From: Sphingobacterium multivorum
Lineage (GTDB): Bacteria > Bacteroidota > Bacteroidia > Sphingobacteriales > Sphingobacteriaceae
Direction: 5' to 3'
NCBI RefSeq assembly: GCF_900457465.1
Contig: NZ_UAUU01000002.1
Location: 62,001-126,000, forward strand
DNA length: 64,000 bases
The notes beneath the pieces are model-generated. The model made no database searches. It saw only the letters and a program-made list of their open reading frames with translations, and had not been told where the DNA came from. Below are positions 17,701-25,925 of the stretch, piece by piece. Made by a program: the position numbers and the translations under genes. Positions within the stretch are counted from its first letter, which is position 1; each line of letters opens with the position of its first letter.

Positions 17701-18570
17701 TTAGTTACCAGTCCAGTTTCTAAGCACTGTCGGAGTTTTTATTGTTATTTGTCCATTTTGGCTTCTTTTAACATAAATTTTTAAAATTGAATTCAAAGGC
17801 CTACTGACATTACCCCGAATCGCAGCTTTCCATTTTGAGGTACCGTCGCCAAAATAGTTCGTATTTTTTTCAGACAATTTCTTTTGAAGCGCTTTAGAAT
17901 ACGAAGATTTATTACCATATACTGGCTCTACTTCCTCTAAGTCGCCTTCTTTTGATATTTTTACTTTAAATAGAAAAACACTATCTACATCATTTTTTGA
18001 CAGCTCAGGACGACTAATTGAACTTAGATTTTTTTCAAGTTCTTTCGTTCCTCCAACATACCTGGCAGCAAACGCCCATACGTTTTCTGTAAGATAATCT
18101 CTTGTACCCGAAGAAATGGTAGCACTAAATAATGATAGATGAAGTTTTTTTCTTTCTATAGTAATGGATTTTATCCTCTGAATCTTTTCTATTCTTAAAC
18201 TGGCATTGCTATTAAACTCGTCCGATTGTAAATCCAATACTTCAATCGAAGGGTATGCTTTTTTTAGAAGCCATAAATCTCCTTCAAATGTCAGGTCAAA
18301 GTGCTCAGTCTTGGTGCCTAACGAATCATTCTTAAAATTTAATAAAATGTAATAAGGTTTTAAATCCTTATATCCTATAACAATTGAATTTATTGAATCA
18401 TAGGATTTAAAAAATGTCTGGTTGGTGGCAATATCAAACTGTATATCATCAGTCCAAAAGGCTGGATCATTGTTACGACTAGTTTGAGCTATACTCGTGG
18501 AAGTACAATAGAAACATATTATAATTCCTAATAAGAATGAAGAGAATATTCGTGATGTTTCTTTTATCAT
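17701..18570 (-). CDS. secreted protein with a possible TonB-like C-terminal domain
   Basis: A 289-residue protein with an N-terminal hydrophobic segment ending in TSIAQ, so probably exported. The C-terminal part (VFLFKVKISKEGDLEEVEPV and WKAAIRGNVSRPLNS) resembles the TonB C-terminal fold seen in many Bacteroidota proteins of uncertain role. No proline-rich linker or retained membrane anchor is clear, so it is not a standard TonB. It lies alone between the restriction operon and the first NTF2-like repeat unit. Confidence 0.55.
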   Translation of the reverse strand: MIKETSRIFSSFLLGIIICFYCTSTSIAQTSRNNDPAFWTDDIQFDIATNQTFFKSYDSINSIVIGYKDLKPYYILLNFKNDSLGTKTEHFDLTFEGDLWLLKKAYPSIEVLDLQSDEFNSNASLRIEKIQRIKSITIERKKLHLSLFSATISSGTRDYLTENVWAFAARYVGGTKELEKNLSSISRPELSKNDVDSVFLFKVKISKEGDLEEVEPVYGNKSSYSKALQKKLSEKNTNYFGDGTSKWKAAIRGNVSRPLNSILKIYVKRSQNGQITIKTPTVLRNWTGN

Positions 18571-18624
18571 AACTGATTATTTAAAATATTTAATTGAATA
18601 GCCTGGTCCCTAATAATAGGGATC

Positions 18625-18900
18625 TTCATACAGTTTAAATAAGCCAAGCCAATTTATAAAAAAAATCACTCCGATAAAACTATTTCAAATTGGCTATTGT
18701 TCTAACAATACAAAACGGCTACAAGCTGCCTTTCGAAAGAAAGGTTCAACATAAAAATTGGCGTCGCACAGTGAAAATCCAATAGTCTTTAAAAACATTG
18801 GATGACGAAACAAAAAAGAGGAAACGATAGGAAACATAAAAATTGCTGTACAAATAAACGCTAAGAGAAAGGGTCTGATGAGAATCAGGCCCTTTTGACG
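18625..18900 (+). repeat. element R copy 1, candidate structured RNA
   Basis: A 275-bp intergenic element also found at 36113-36230, 44056-44304, 54704-54981 and 57554-57760. It contains a stem CCTTTC-GAAA-GAAAGG, a second stem ATCCAAT/ATTGGAT enclosed by CGTC/GACG, and at the right end AAAGGGTCTGAT-GAGA-ATCAGGCCCTTTT (18868-18896). Stems are kept in other copies while loop lengths vary, and the reading frame across it is not kept, which favours RNA over protein. It directly precedes the terminator of NTF2-like copy 1. Confidence 0.55.
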
Positions 18901-18901
18901 T

Positions 18902-18926
18902 AAAAAGCCACATCTCACGATATGGC
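18902..18926 (-). terminator. terminator of NTF2-like copy 1
   Basis: Stem GCCATATC/GATGTGGC on the minus strand followed by TTTTT. The copies of this terminator differ at paired positions in a way that keeps the stem largely intact. Confidence 0.7.
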
Positions 18927-19001
18927 TTCTAAACTAAACTTAAACATATGATTCACTAGTGGTTTGTCTCCTTTTACTGACAAACCACTAGTTATTGGAT
19001 A

Positions 19002-19521
19002 TTACTTATACGAATTGATCGATTTGGATACTTTCCAGTCATTGCCCACACGCTCCAAGGTAACGAGGTCAGTCTTGATGAAGTTTTCAAATTTCAAAGT
19101 CACTTTAGCGACCATATAGTCTGCTGATTCTTCTAAGATATCAGTGCTTACTGTACAGTTCAGCTTCTCTCCTTTTTGCTTTTTCAATAGTTTGAGCACT
19201 CCACTACGGCTGTTAGATTGTGCATTAGAAGATTGGATCTTTTGGTTGAAATCTTCAGCGAATAACTGTTCTACTCCTGCTGATTCTCCCTCTGTCGTTA
19301 CCGCAACGTAGTGCTCTAAAGCAAAGTCTGCTGTGGAAAGGTTAACGTTAGCTTTTGTTGCTTTTGCTCCTGGTCCTTCAGCTGCAATAGCGAATGTTGA
19401 TATGGCGATTAAGGCTGCTGCTGCAAATGTTTTTATTAGCGTTTTTTATCGAAATTATTTGTTTTTTATTTGATGATAAAGCTATCATGAGTGTCCTTTG
19501 AATACACTCATGATGGTTCAT
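19002..19521 (-). pseudogene. NTF2-like secreted protein, copy 1, start codon displaced by an insertion
   Basis: The body matches the array family through to KSINSYK, but a roughly 73-bp insertion (19446-19518) separates the original ATG (19519-19521) from the signal-peptide codons and shifts the frame. The insertion carries a perfect 11-bp inverted repeat, ATCATGAGTGT/ACACTCATGAT. Met before AAEGP is Ile here, so no internal ATG rescues it. Distinct residues (GVLKLLKKQ, ILEES) group it with the copy at 48283. Unit boundaries are about 18902-19655. Confidence 0.8.
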
Positions 19522-19655
19522 AATATCTTTATTTTATAATGTTAGTTCTGTTGTTCTTATTTGTTGACTCAAAACTACAACACATTAGGCCCCTAGCCTA
19601 CGGGCTTTAGACCAACGATCGGGAAAACTCGGTGAGTGGCGGGAAGAGGGAGGTA

Positions 19656-19850
19656 AGTCTGCCTCATATCACATTCGTACCACGTTCGGATCATCAATAG
19701 ATATTGTACAGACACCCAGCAGACCTTGTCCAGTCTCTGTACAGGGAAAAACTGGTCAGATACTGGTCAACAATCGAACCCTAGATGTCCTGATCCGAAG
19801 GCTATACGAAGCAGGTACGAACACAACCCCTATTGAAGTTATTTAAACTT
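19656..19850. repeat. repeat B copy 1, palindromic element
   Basis: About 195 bp nearly repeated at 43524-43718. It contains TTCGTACCACGTTCGGATCA near its left end and TGATCCGAAGGCTATACGAA near its right end as inverted arms, and a central hairpin AGTCTCTGTACAG-GGAAAAA-CTGGTCAGATACT that is degraded here but perfect in copy 2. It directly follows the leader of an NTF2-like unit in both places. Confidence 0.7.
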
Positions 19851-19892
19851 ATCCCTAATTAGCAGTTTTTAGCAAATAATGCCTAGTGCAGC

Positions 19893-20024
19893 GACGAAAT
19901 CCGTGAGTTCGTGTTGGAGCGATCACCGAGATACCATGTCTTTGGTCATAACCATGCACGCTATGGTAAGAGGAAAACTAAGGCGATCCAGTTTATCAAA
20001 GCTTCGTTGTATGAGCTGTTGTAG
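19893..20024 (+). pseudogene. C-terminal remnant of a metallophosphoesterase
   Basis: An open stretch of 43 codons reads YHVFGHNHARYGKRKTK and ends LYELL before a stop. FGHNHARYG is the last metal-binding motif of calcineurin-like phosphoesterases. No upstream part of the gene remains, so this is a decayed fragment left between two array units. Confidence 0.6.
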
Positions 20025-20087
20025 GGAAAGGTGTGATTAAACTACACGATCAACTCAAGTGCATTCAAGATCTATAAACGAGGCGAT

Positions 20088-20295
20088 ACTACTATCTTTC
20101 TACTAATTCTTCTACTTTCTTTCTACTTCTTCTTCTCCTAATCTTTCCCTAGTTCTTTCCCTAAAATATTTACATTTTTCCTTCTGAAATAGCTCACAGC
20201 CCATTGTACGAGCGTTATAACAACTCTATTCCTTTAATCTCTTCTCCTAATTCTTCTCCTAGATTCATCTATTCTTTCTACTTAATTATTCTAAT
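20088..20295. repeat. pyrimidine-rich degenerate repeat
   Basis: One strand is almost all C and T, with irregular TTCTAC, TTCTTCTCC and CTTTCCC words. No gene or clear site is seen. A similar shorter tract with CCTTTTCCTAA words occurs at about 41975-42015, also between units. Confidence 0.4.
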
Positions 20296-20350
20296 TGAGC
20301 TCCACTAGCTGGCTATCCCCGAGGCAACTCGCTATTTTAAATAGATCATG

Positions 20351-20375
20351 AAAAAGCCACATCTCCCGACATGGC
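20351..20375 (-). terminator. terminator of NTF2-like copy 2
   Basis: Minus-strand stem GCCATGTC-GGGA-GATGTGGC followed by TTTTT, starting just after the gene's 3' untranslated region. Confidence 0.75.
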
Positions 20376-20409
20376 TCTACAACATATATATATTTATTTG
20401 AGATGGCTC

Positions 20410-20856
20410 TTATTTATACGAATTGATTGATTTAGATACTTTCCAATCATTACCTACACGCTCCAAGGTAACCAGGTCAGTCTTGGTGAAGTTTTCAAAT
20501 TTCAACGTTACTTTAGCCACCATATAGTCTGCCGATTCCTCGATGATATCTGTGCTTACTGTACAGTTCAGCTTTTCGCCCTTTTGTTTTTTCAAGGATT
20601 TAACCACTTCGCTACGGCTGTTAGACTGCGCATTGGATGCTTGAATCTTTTGATTAAAATCAGCTGCAAATAACTGCTCTACGCCTGCTGATTCTCCCTC
20701 CGTAGTGACCGCAACATAGTGCTCTAAAGCGAAGTCAGCTGTGGAAAGGTTAACGTTTTCTTTTGTTGCTTTTGCTCCAGGTCCTTCAGCTGCCATAGCG
20801 AATGTAGATACTGCGATTAGGGCTGCTGCTGCGAATGTTTTTACTAGCGTTTTCAT
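20410..20856 (-). CDS. secreted NTF2-like protein, array copy 2
   Basis: A 148-residue protein with a signal peptide of about 22 residues (MKTLVKTFAAAALIAVSTFA then MA) and a mature domain whose size and pattern fit the NTF2/SnoaL-like fold: an early helix (LSTADFALEHYVAVTT), a middle helix with LFAADFNQKI, and late strands (VAKVTLKFENF, LVTLERVGNDWKVSKSINSYK region). Such proteins bind small molecules or act as scaffolds; no catalytic residues are clear. It is the right-hand neighbour on the left edge of the nitrous oxide cluster. Unit spans about 20351-20990. Ligand unknown. Confidence 0.8.
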   Translation of the reverse strand: MKTLVKTFAAAALIAVSTFAMAAEGPGAKATKENVNLSTADFALEHYVAVTTEGESAGVEQLFAADFNQKIQASNAQSNSRSEVVKSLKKQKGEKLNCTVSTDIIEESADYMVAKVTLKFENFTKTDLVTLERVGNDWKVSKSINSYK

Positions 20857-20903
20857 AATGTTTTTTTTTATTGTGTTAGTACTTTAGTTCTTATTTGTTG
20901 ACT

Positions 20904-20934
20904 CAAAACTACAACACAATAGGCCCTTAGCCTA
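20904..20934 (-). promoter_or_regulatory. promoter and inverted repeat of NTF2-like copy 2
   Basis: On the minus strand TAGTTTTG (20911-20904) matches the Bacteroidota -7 element TAnnTTTG. Instead of a -33 TTTG, the inverted repeat TAGGC-taagg-GCCTA (20934-20920) occupies the spacer region, suggesting a regulator-controlled promoter. The same layout recurs before every full copy in the array. Confidence 0.6.
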
Positions 20935-21007
20935 AAGGCTTTAGACTAACGATCGGGAAAACTCGGCGAATAGCGGAAATAGGGAGGTGAATTTATTCTT
21001 CAAGAAA

Positions 21008-21349
21008 TCATTCTCGTTCCAATAGGCTCTTTCCCTCTTCGCTGATCCGATCGGGAGTCCAAATAGGATCCCAAACGAGCTCGATAATTATTGCCCGCTG
21101 TGGAAATTGCTGTTGCAATGTTTTTTCAACGCCATGAACGATAGAGTCGCCCATCGGGCAATAGGATGAAGATAACGTCATGGTAACAACAATACGACTG
21201 GGATCGGTTAAATTAATATCATAAATTAAGCCCATATCTACGATGTTGATCCCCAATTCGGGATCCATCACAAGCATCAATACCTGAACAGCTTTTAACT
21301 GATCGGAAGCCTCCGGTTTTGTTAGATCAATTTTCATGGTATCTTTCAT
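21008..21349 (-). CDS. MIP18/PaaD-like (DUF59) metal-sulfur cluster protein
   Basis: A 113-residue DUF59 protein: VMDPELGINIVDMGLIYDI at residues 28-46 and VTMTLSSSYCPMGDSI with the conserved Cys near residue 64. Family members assist iron-sulfur cluster assembly or delivery. As the last gene of the nitrous oxide cluster on this strand, it probably helps mature iron-sulfur or related metal centres used in denitrification. Start at 21349 could be later (Met 5), which would fit the domain equally well. Confidence 0.8.
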   Translation of the reverse strand: MKDTMKIDLTKPEASDQLKAVQVLMLVMDPELGINIVDMGLIYDINLTDPSRIVVTMTLSSSYCPMGDSIVHGVEKTLQQQFPQRAIIIELVWDPIWTPDRISEEGKSLLERE

Positions 21350-21374
21350 TAAATATATAGGCGAGGTGCGTAGT

Positions 21375-22637
21375 TTATTTACTTTTTCTTTGATGAAAAA
21401 CTACTTTTCCGACATTGACAACATAAACAGCAGCAAGTGCTGCCCAAAGCCAGGCTGCACAGTATAATGCCCACCTGAATTGACCGGCTACAGCAACCGC
21501 CATGACGACAAGCGCCACTAGGTAAAGATAATATTGTATAGAAAGTAATCGCTGACTATAAAGTTCCTTGGGCAAAGGTATTTTTTTGATGCCATTGAGA
21601 TCTTTATAGCGCCAATTCCAGATCATAAAAGGCAGGGTCTTATAGGTCATCCCTAAAATAATACCCGTTATCCATCCAAAAAACACCCATACGGCATATA
21701 AATTCACCCAATTACCAGACTCCTGCCGGACAACCATAGGTAAGGTGAGAAACGCGAACAATAAACTCAAAAAGGAAATGAAACTATGTTTCATCGGAAT
21801 ATCCAGTACCTTACGAGCCCGGTGCACTAAACAATCCACGACAAAAACGGCCCAGCAAACTACTCCCAATAGCACTATTGCTCCAAAGGTAAGAGATCTT
21901 AATCCCACAGGATGGCTGTATCCGTCCAATAAAAAAAGTACCAATCCAAGGTTTATCAAAATGACCGAAACATAAAGCCACTTTGTTTTGGTGGATTGTC
22001 CCAAGAGAAACATCGGCAGCATCTTCGCTCCCGCTCCCAGGATCAACTGCAAAAACCAACCAACAATACCGACGTGGGCATGTAGCTTTAGGATATCGAG
22101 GTGACTTTTTGTTAGAAAACCATGGGCTAAATTAATGGCAAGCAAAAGGCCTAAGGTGGTTGTAAAACAAAGCCAGAAGGCCGAGAACGTAAAATAAAGG
22201 CGTAGTTCAAATAGATGCTCCACATCTTTAGTCGTCATCCACAGCAAGTAGAAGTACAGGTAGGAGCTGAGCGTAATCAATAGCCCTCCAACGCACATGA
22301 GTAAACCGATCTTGAAATACCAGAAACTATAAATCAACACACAGGTTCCCGATGTCAATAAGATATAACTGAAAAATGCCAATTTGGAAGAGCGAAGTGA
22401 ACGTTCAAAAATAACCGGCACCAGCTGATACGCCGCTCCATAAATCACCATCGTGCCCCAACCTAGTGCTAGGCTATGGACGATTGCCAGCACTTTTGGT
22501 TGAAAATGGTGCCCAAAGAGCTGCCCCCCGCTAAAAACCAAGAGGAAGCTGAACAGTAGAAAAAAAATGCCCGCAGTGATAAAAAACGGCAATACAGCAT
22601 ACGCTTCTGGGCTCTTATGAATAGCAATATGTGCCAT
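21375..22637 (-). CDS. heme-copper oxidase subunit I-like membrane protein
   Basis: A 420-residue protein with about 12 transmembrane helices. His-containing helices such as VLAIVHSLALGWGTMVIYGA (around residues 51-70) and HAHVGIVGWFLQLILGAG resemble the heme-copper oxidase subunit I or NnrS superfamilies. Related genes accompany nos and nor genes in Bacteroidota. It overlaps closely the DUF2249 gene (1-bp gap). It may take part in nitric or nitrous oxide handling or in electron flow. I cannot decide between an NnrS-like and a NorB/cbb3-like protein. Confidence 0.65.
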   Translation of the reverse strand: MAHIAIHKSPEAYAVLPFFITAGIFFLLFSFLLVFSGGQLFGHHFQPKVLAIVHSLALGWGTMVIYGAAYQLVPVIFERSLRSSKLAFFSYILLTSGTCVLIYSFWYFKIGLLMCVGGLLITLSSYLYFYLLWMTTKDVEHLFELRLYFTFSAFWLCFTTTLGLLLAINLAHGFLTKSHLDILKLHAHVGIVGWFLQLILGAGAKMLPMFLLGQSTKTKWLYVSVILINLGLVLFLLDGYSHPVGLRSLTFGAIVLLGVVCWAVFVVDCLVHRARKVLDIPMKHSFISFLSLLFAFLTLPMVVRQESGNWVNLYAVWVFFGWITGIILGMTYKTLPFMIWNWRYKDLNGIKKIPLPKELYSQRLLSIQYYLYLVALVVMAVAVAGQFRWALYCAAWLWAALAAVYVVNVGKVVFHQRKSK

Positions 22638-22638
22638 T

Positions 22639-23466
22639 TTATTTAACGGGGTAAATTAACAGATGGACATCTCCAGGATGTTGTTCATGGATGAAAATCC
22701 GATAAGAAAAATGATCCAGTTCTTCTAGTAAATGGAGCGGAACCTTCCGATGTTTTACATAGACAACCTCATCGGCTTTCAGTTGAGCAAGGGCCTCAAG
22801 AATTGATTCCATGGGCTGCGGCATAGGCAATGTCCTGACATCCAATGTAACAAGTTGAAGCGCGGAAAGTCGCGCTAATTTCTGCTCAAAAAGTCGTTTC
22901 GGCACAAATGAAATATGATCGCCCTCAGCAGGCTGAACGGACAGCACTGTATCTTTTTTATAAAAGTAACTTCTGAATTCGCCCTCCGCCCATTCGTGGC
23001 TATAGCTTGGCACTCCACGCTCCTCCATACGCCTAATCAATGGAATGGGGACAAATGAATTGCTGATGCAAAGAATCCCTCCTGCGACGAGTGAGCGATA
23101 CAACTGAAAAATATCTTTTAATGGATCTTGCCCCATTTCCAATAGGGGTCTCACATCGAATACAACCGTCACTGCTGCATCATCCATCCAACTTGGCCGC
23201 TCTGCTGCATCGAATGGATCATTGACTTTCTCAGCTCCATCTGACATCCAAATAAAGCCGAGCGGTACCAGCGCAGCACGAAAATCTGCAACCGAACATC
23301 CGCCAATTTTTGCTGCTTCGCCTATGGAGACCCGAGGGGCCAGTATCCGACGCAACACCGGGATCCGGATCTTACGCAAGGGTTTGGCAATAGCTGCAAT
23401 GGCTTCAATGCTTAAGTCATTATAGCTGATCAGTTCTGAAATCTTGGTATGCTGGTTTATCCGCAT
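22639..23466 (-). CDS. DUF2249 domain protein
   Basis: A 275-residue soluble protein. The N-terminal 75 residues resemble a DUF1858-like helical domain (IRINQHTKISELI-type start, then IPVLRRILAPRVSIGEAAKI). The rest has two DUF2249-type segments: VVFDVRPLLEMGQDPLKDIF and later LVTLDVRTLPMPQPMESIL, each beginning with the typical D-R-L/P pattern. DUF2249 proteins occur next to nitric-oxide-responsive hemerythrin proteins and denitrification genes. It lies between the RIC gene and the membrane protein in one operon. Confidence 0.75.
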   Translation of the reverse strand: MRINQHTKISELISYNDLSIEAIAAIAKPLRKIRIPVLRRILAPRVSIGEAAKIGGCSVADFRAALVPLGFIWMSDGAEKVNDPFDAAERPSWMDDAAVTVVFDVRPLLEMGQDPLKDIFQLYRSLVAGGILCISNSFVPIPLIRRMEERGVPSYSHEWAEGEFRSYFYKKDTVLSVQPAEGDHISFVPKRLFEQKLARLSALQLVTLDVRTLPMPQPMESILEALAQLKADEVVYVKHRKVPLHLLEELDHFSYRIFIHEQHPGDVHLLIYPVK

Positions 23467-23480
23467 GGCTTTTCTAGTTT

Positions 23481-24407
23481 TTAATTCATTTGAACACCGT
23501 AGCTCGTGAGCAACTTTGGAAATAAAATATTATTCTCCAGGTGGATATGCTGCAAAAGATCGGATTCGAAAGATTCGATCTGTGAAAATAATGACGTGTA
23601 GGAATTGCAGGCATTGGCTGGCAATGTGTAATTTTGGGTAATTTTGCGCAACTGCTGAAGTTCCTTTCCTGAATCTTCGTGTTCGGAAATCAAAAATTGA
23701 ATGAGCTGATCTACCTGTTTGCTGGTCAATTCTTGTTCATTCTTGGTTGCCGGAAAGAGCTGCTTCTCCTCTTTATCCAAATGATGGTAAAGGTCATCAA
23801 GAAAGGCATCGAGTTCTTGGGACAAGTTGACCAGCTCGGGATGCTGCTGTGCATGCACATCGGCCACTTTATGTGCAAGTTCCTGAATAATCGGTCCTTT
23901 TTCCCGGACATACCGATGATGAACATTCTTAATATAATCACTTAAAAAATCGATATCCCAATCTTTAAAATTTAGCGGTGGGCCGGCTATAGGAAGCTCT
24001 TCGGATTGGTTTAACCGTCTGCGCAATTCAATTTCATCGAGACCAACACTATGAGCGGCCTCCTTAAGCGTCTGCTTACCACCGCAACAAAAATCTACCC
24101 CAAGCTGTTTTAAAACTTCGGCCTTGCGGATATCCTTGGCAGCAATATGGCCAACGGTTTCCAGTGTTTCGCTTTCGAGCGGTTTGCCAAGGCGAACCTG
24201 CCAGTATTCGGGCCCCGATTCAAGATAATTCCAAATGAGATCCTTTCCACGTTCACCCAGCAACTGATAATAGAGCGGTTTAGGATCATGATCGTTTTTG
24301 ATAATAAATGACTCGCCCGAATCCAGGGCATCGAAGTGATCAAATATGGTCGGGTGTTTAAGTCGAGGTTCCATATTGAAAACCTCCAATAACGGTGATT
24401 TAATCAT
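23481..24407 (-). CDS. ric: RIC-type di-iron (hemerythrin) protein with N-terminal DUF2249
   Basis: A 308-residue fusion. Residues 10-75 resemble DUF2249 (FDALDSGESFIIKNDHDPKP then YWQVRLGK). Residues 85-135 are the ScdA N-terminal domain with VDFCCGGKQTL. The remainder is a hemerythrin-like domain with His/Glu ligands (YVREKGPIIQELAHK, HHLDKEEKQLFP, EHEDSGKEL, HIHLENNILFP). RIC proteins repair nitric-oxide-damaged iron centres. Standard RIC is about 220-240 residues, so the N-terminal addition is the difference. Confidence 0.85.
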   Translation of the reverse strand: MIKSPLLEVFNMEPRLKHPTIFDHFDALDSGESFIIKNDHDPKPLYYQLLGERGKDLIWNYLESGPEYWQVRLGKPLESETLETVGHIAAKDIRKAEVLKQLGVDFCCGGKQTLKEAAHSVGLDEIELRRRLNQSEELPIAGPPLNFKDWDIDFLSDYIKNVHHRYVREKGPIIQELAHKVADVHAQQHPELVNLSQELDAFLDDLYHHLDKEEKQLFPATKNEQELTSKQVDQLIQFLISEHEDSGKELQQLRKITQNYTLPANACNSYTSLFSQIESFESDLLQHIHLENNILFPKLLTSYGVQMN

Positions 24408-24436
24408 GATAATAGTATTAAATGGTCAATAAATTA

Positions 24437-25204
24437 TTATAAATCCTTTTTCTTAAAATAGCGAATAGATAGCCCTAGAGGAATGAGGCACCAGAGCAAC
24501 ATGACCAACAGGGTGATCGCAATGCCGAATGTATTACCGAAGAAATTCCGAAATATCGCCCCTGTATAGCCCATCATCGCGGAGAGATCGACCTGTAATA
24601 AAATAAGGATGCGACAGATATCGATGGGATTGAGCATGGACAGTGCAACCATTCCATGTTCGATGGGATAATCCGCAAACTGAAATAGGATGAAAAGCAC
24701 CAGTGCGTCAAAAAGCAGCGTGAAATAAAGCCAAAGCAAAATTGCCAATCCTATCCCCTTCGACTTATCTCTGATCAATACAGATGTCCACATCGCGATC
24801 GAAACGAAAATCAAAGAAAGTAACAGTCCGCAACCGACCAAAGTAATTCCCGAAGAGCTAAATGCATAGATAAAAGTTGGTATGCCAACGCCAATAAAAA
24901 AAGCTAAACTAAGTGCACCTGCCAGACCCACATACAGGCTGCCCCAAATGCTTTGCCGTTGCAAAGGCTGACTGACAAGGCAATTGATAAACTCGGAACT
25001 CTGGTAGATATAGATGCCTGAAAAAATGATACTCATCAGCGGAACTACAAACAACACAATATTCAGTAGACTGAGTAATCCCTTTTCATAGTTGTCCTCC
25101 ATGCTATAAACCGTCATGGAAAGTACAAAGAGTAATATGGTGTAGCATAAAATGGTCTTGTTGCGCAAGAGATCCACAAAAACGTAGCGTATAATTTTAT
25201 TCAT
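24437..25204 (-). CDS. nosY: nitrous oxide ABC transporter permease NosY
   Basis: A 255-residue ABC-2 type permease with six hydrophobic segments, directly after nosF (7-bp gap). NosY with NosF and NosD forms the NosDFY complex, which supports assembly of the copper-sulfide centre of NosZ. Position next to nosF and nosD defines the assignment, since ABC-2 permeases alone are hard to tell apart. Confidence 0.88.
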   Translation of the reverse strand: MNKIIRYVFVDLLRNKTILCYTILLFVLSMTVYSMEDNYEKGLLSLLNIVLFVVPLMSIIFSGIYIYQSSEFINCLVSQPLQRQSIWGSLYVGLAGALSLAFFIGVGIPTFIYAFSSSGITLVGCGLLLSLIFVSIAMWTSVLIRDKSKGIGLAILLWLYFTLLFDALVLFILFQFADYPIEHGMVALSMLNPIDICRILILLQVDLSAMMGYTGAIFRNFFGNTFGIAITLLVMLLWCLIPLGLSIRYFKKKDL

Positions 25205-25211
25205 CTTTTCT

Positions 25212-25925
25212 CTAATTAGACAGGTCGCGGTTCTGCATCAAATAAGCGATTGCTTTAGATAGCTTTTCAGTACCTGTATCTTCTTTTAATTGCTGCAAAC
25301 TCTTATGAAACTTCAGCTCTCCTTCCTGCAGAAAGACAATCTGCGATACAAATTCATCGAGATCACTAAGCACATGGGAACTGATGATGATCAGTTTACC
25401 GCGTCCGATTTCTTTTTTGATTTTATCCTTGAGAATTTCGGTAGACAGAGGATCCAGTCCTGCTGTAGGTTCATCCAGGATGAGTACTTTGGGGTCAAAC
25501 ATAAATGCGATACAGGCACTTACTTTTTGTCTTGTGCCACCGGAAAGCGTTGCCATCCGTTTTTCCAACAGCTTGTCCACGCCAAAAGCCTGATAAAGAT
25601 CCGAATCCGCCTGGGGCTGTTTACGGATATCTTTGATCATATCCAGGACCTGTTTGATGGACATATTCTCAGGATATTGACCGATCTGCGGCATATAGCC
25701 GATATGGTTCCGATAAGCCCATTGCTGTCCAATGTCCTGTCCTTCAAAAGTGATCCGTCCGGCACTCGGCATGACCATACCTAGGACAGACTTGATCAAA
25801 GTAGTCTTACCACTGCCATTGGGGCCAATTAAGGCAACGCATTCGCCGCCATTCAAGGTCAGATCAATGCCCTTTAATGCATTGAATTTTCCAAAGCTTT
25901 TCGTTAACTGCTGGATACTAATCAT
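25212..25925 (-). CDS. nosF: nitrous oxide ABC transporter ATPase NosF
   Basis: A 237-residue ABC ATPase with Walker A GPNGSGKTT near residue 34, the signature LSGGTRQKV near 128 and Walker B VLILDEPTAGLDP near 147. It powers NosY. The stop of nosD overlaps its start by 4 bp (25922-25925), indicating translational coupling. Confidence 0.92.
   Translation of the reverse strand: MISIQQLTKSFGKFNALKGIDLTLNGGECVALIGPNGSGKTTLIKSVLGMVMPSAGRITFEGQDIGQQWAYRNHIGYMPQIGQYPENMSIKQVLDMIKDIRKQPQADSDLYQAFGVDKLLEKRMATLSGGTRQKVSACIAFMFDPKVLILDEPTAGLDPLSTEILKDKIKKEIGRGKLIIISSHVLSDLDEFVSQIVFLQEGELKFHKSLQQLKEDTGTEKLSKAIAYLMQNRDLSN

Noticed and set aside
18694-18918. 74-residue minus-strand frame inside element R copy 1
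   Set aside because: Other R copies have one-base loop changes that break this frame while stems are kept.
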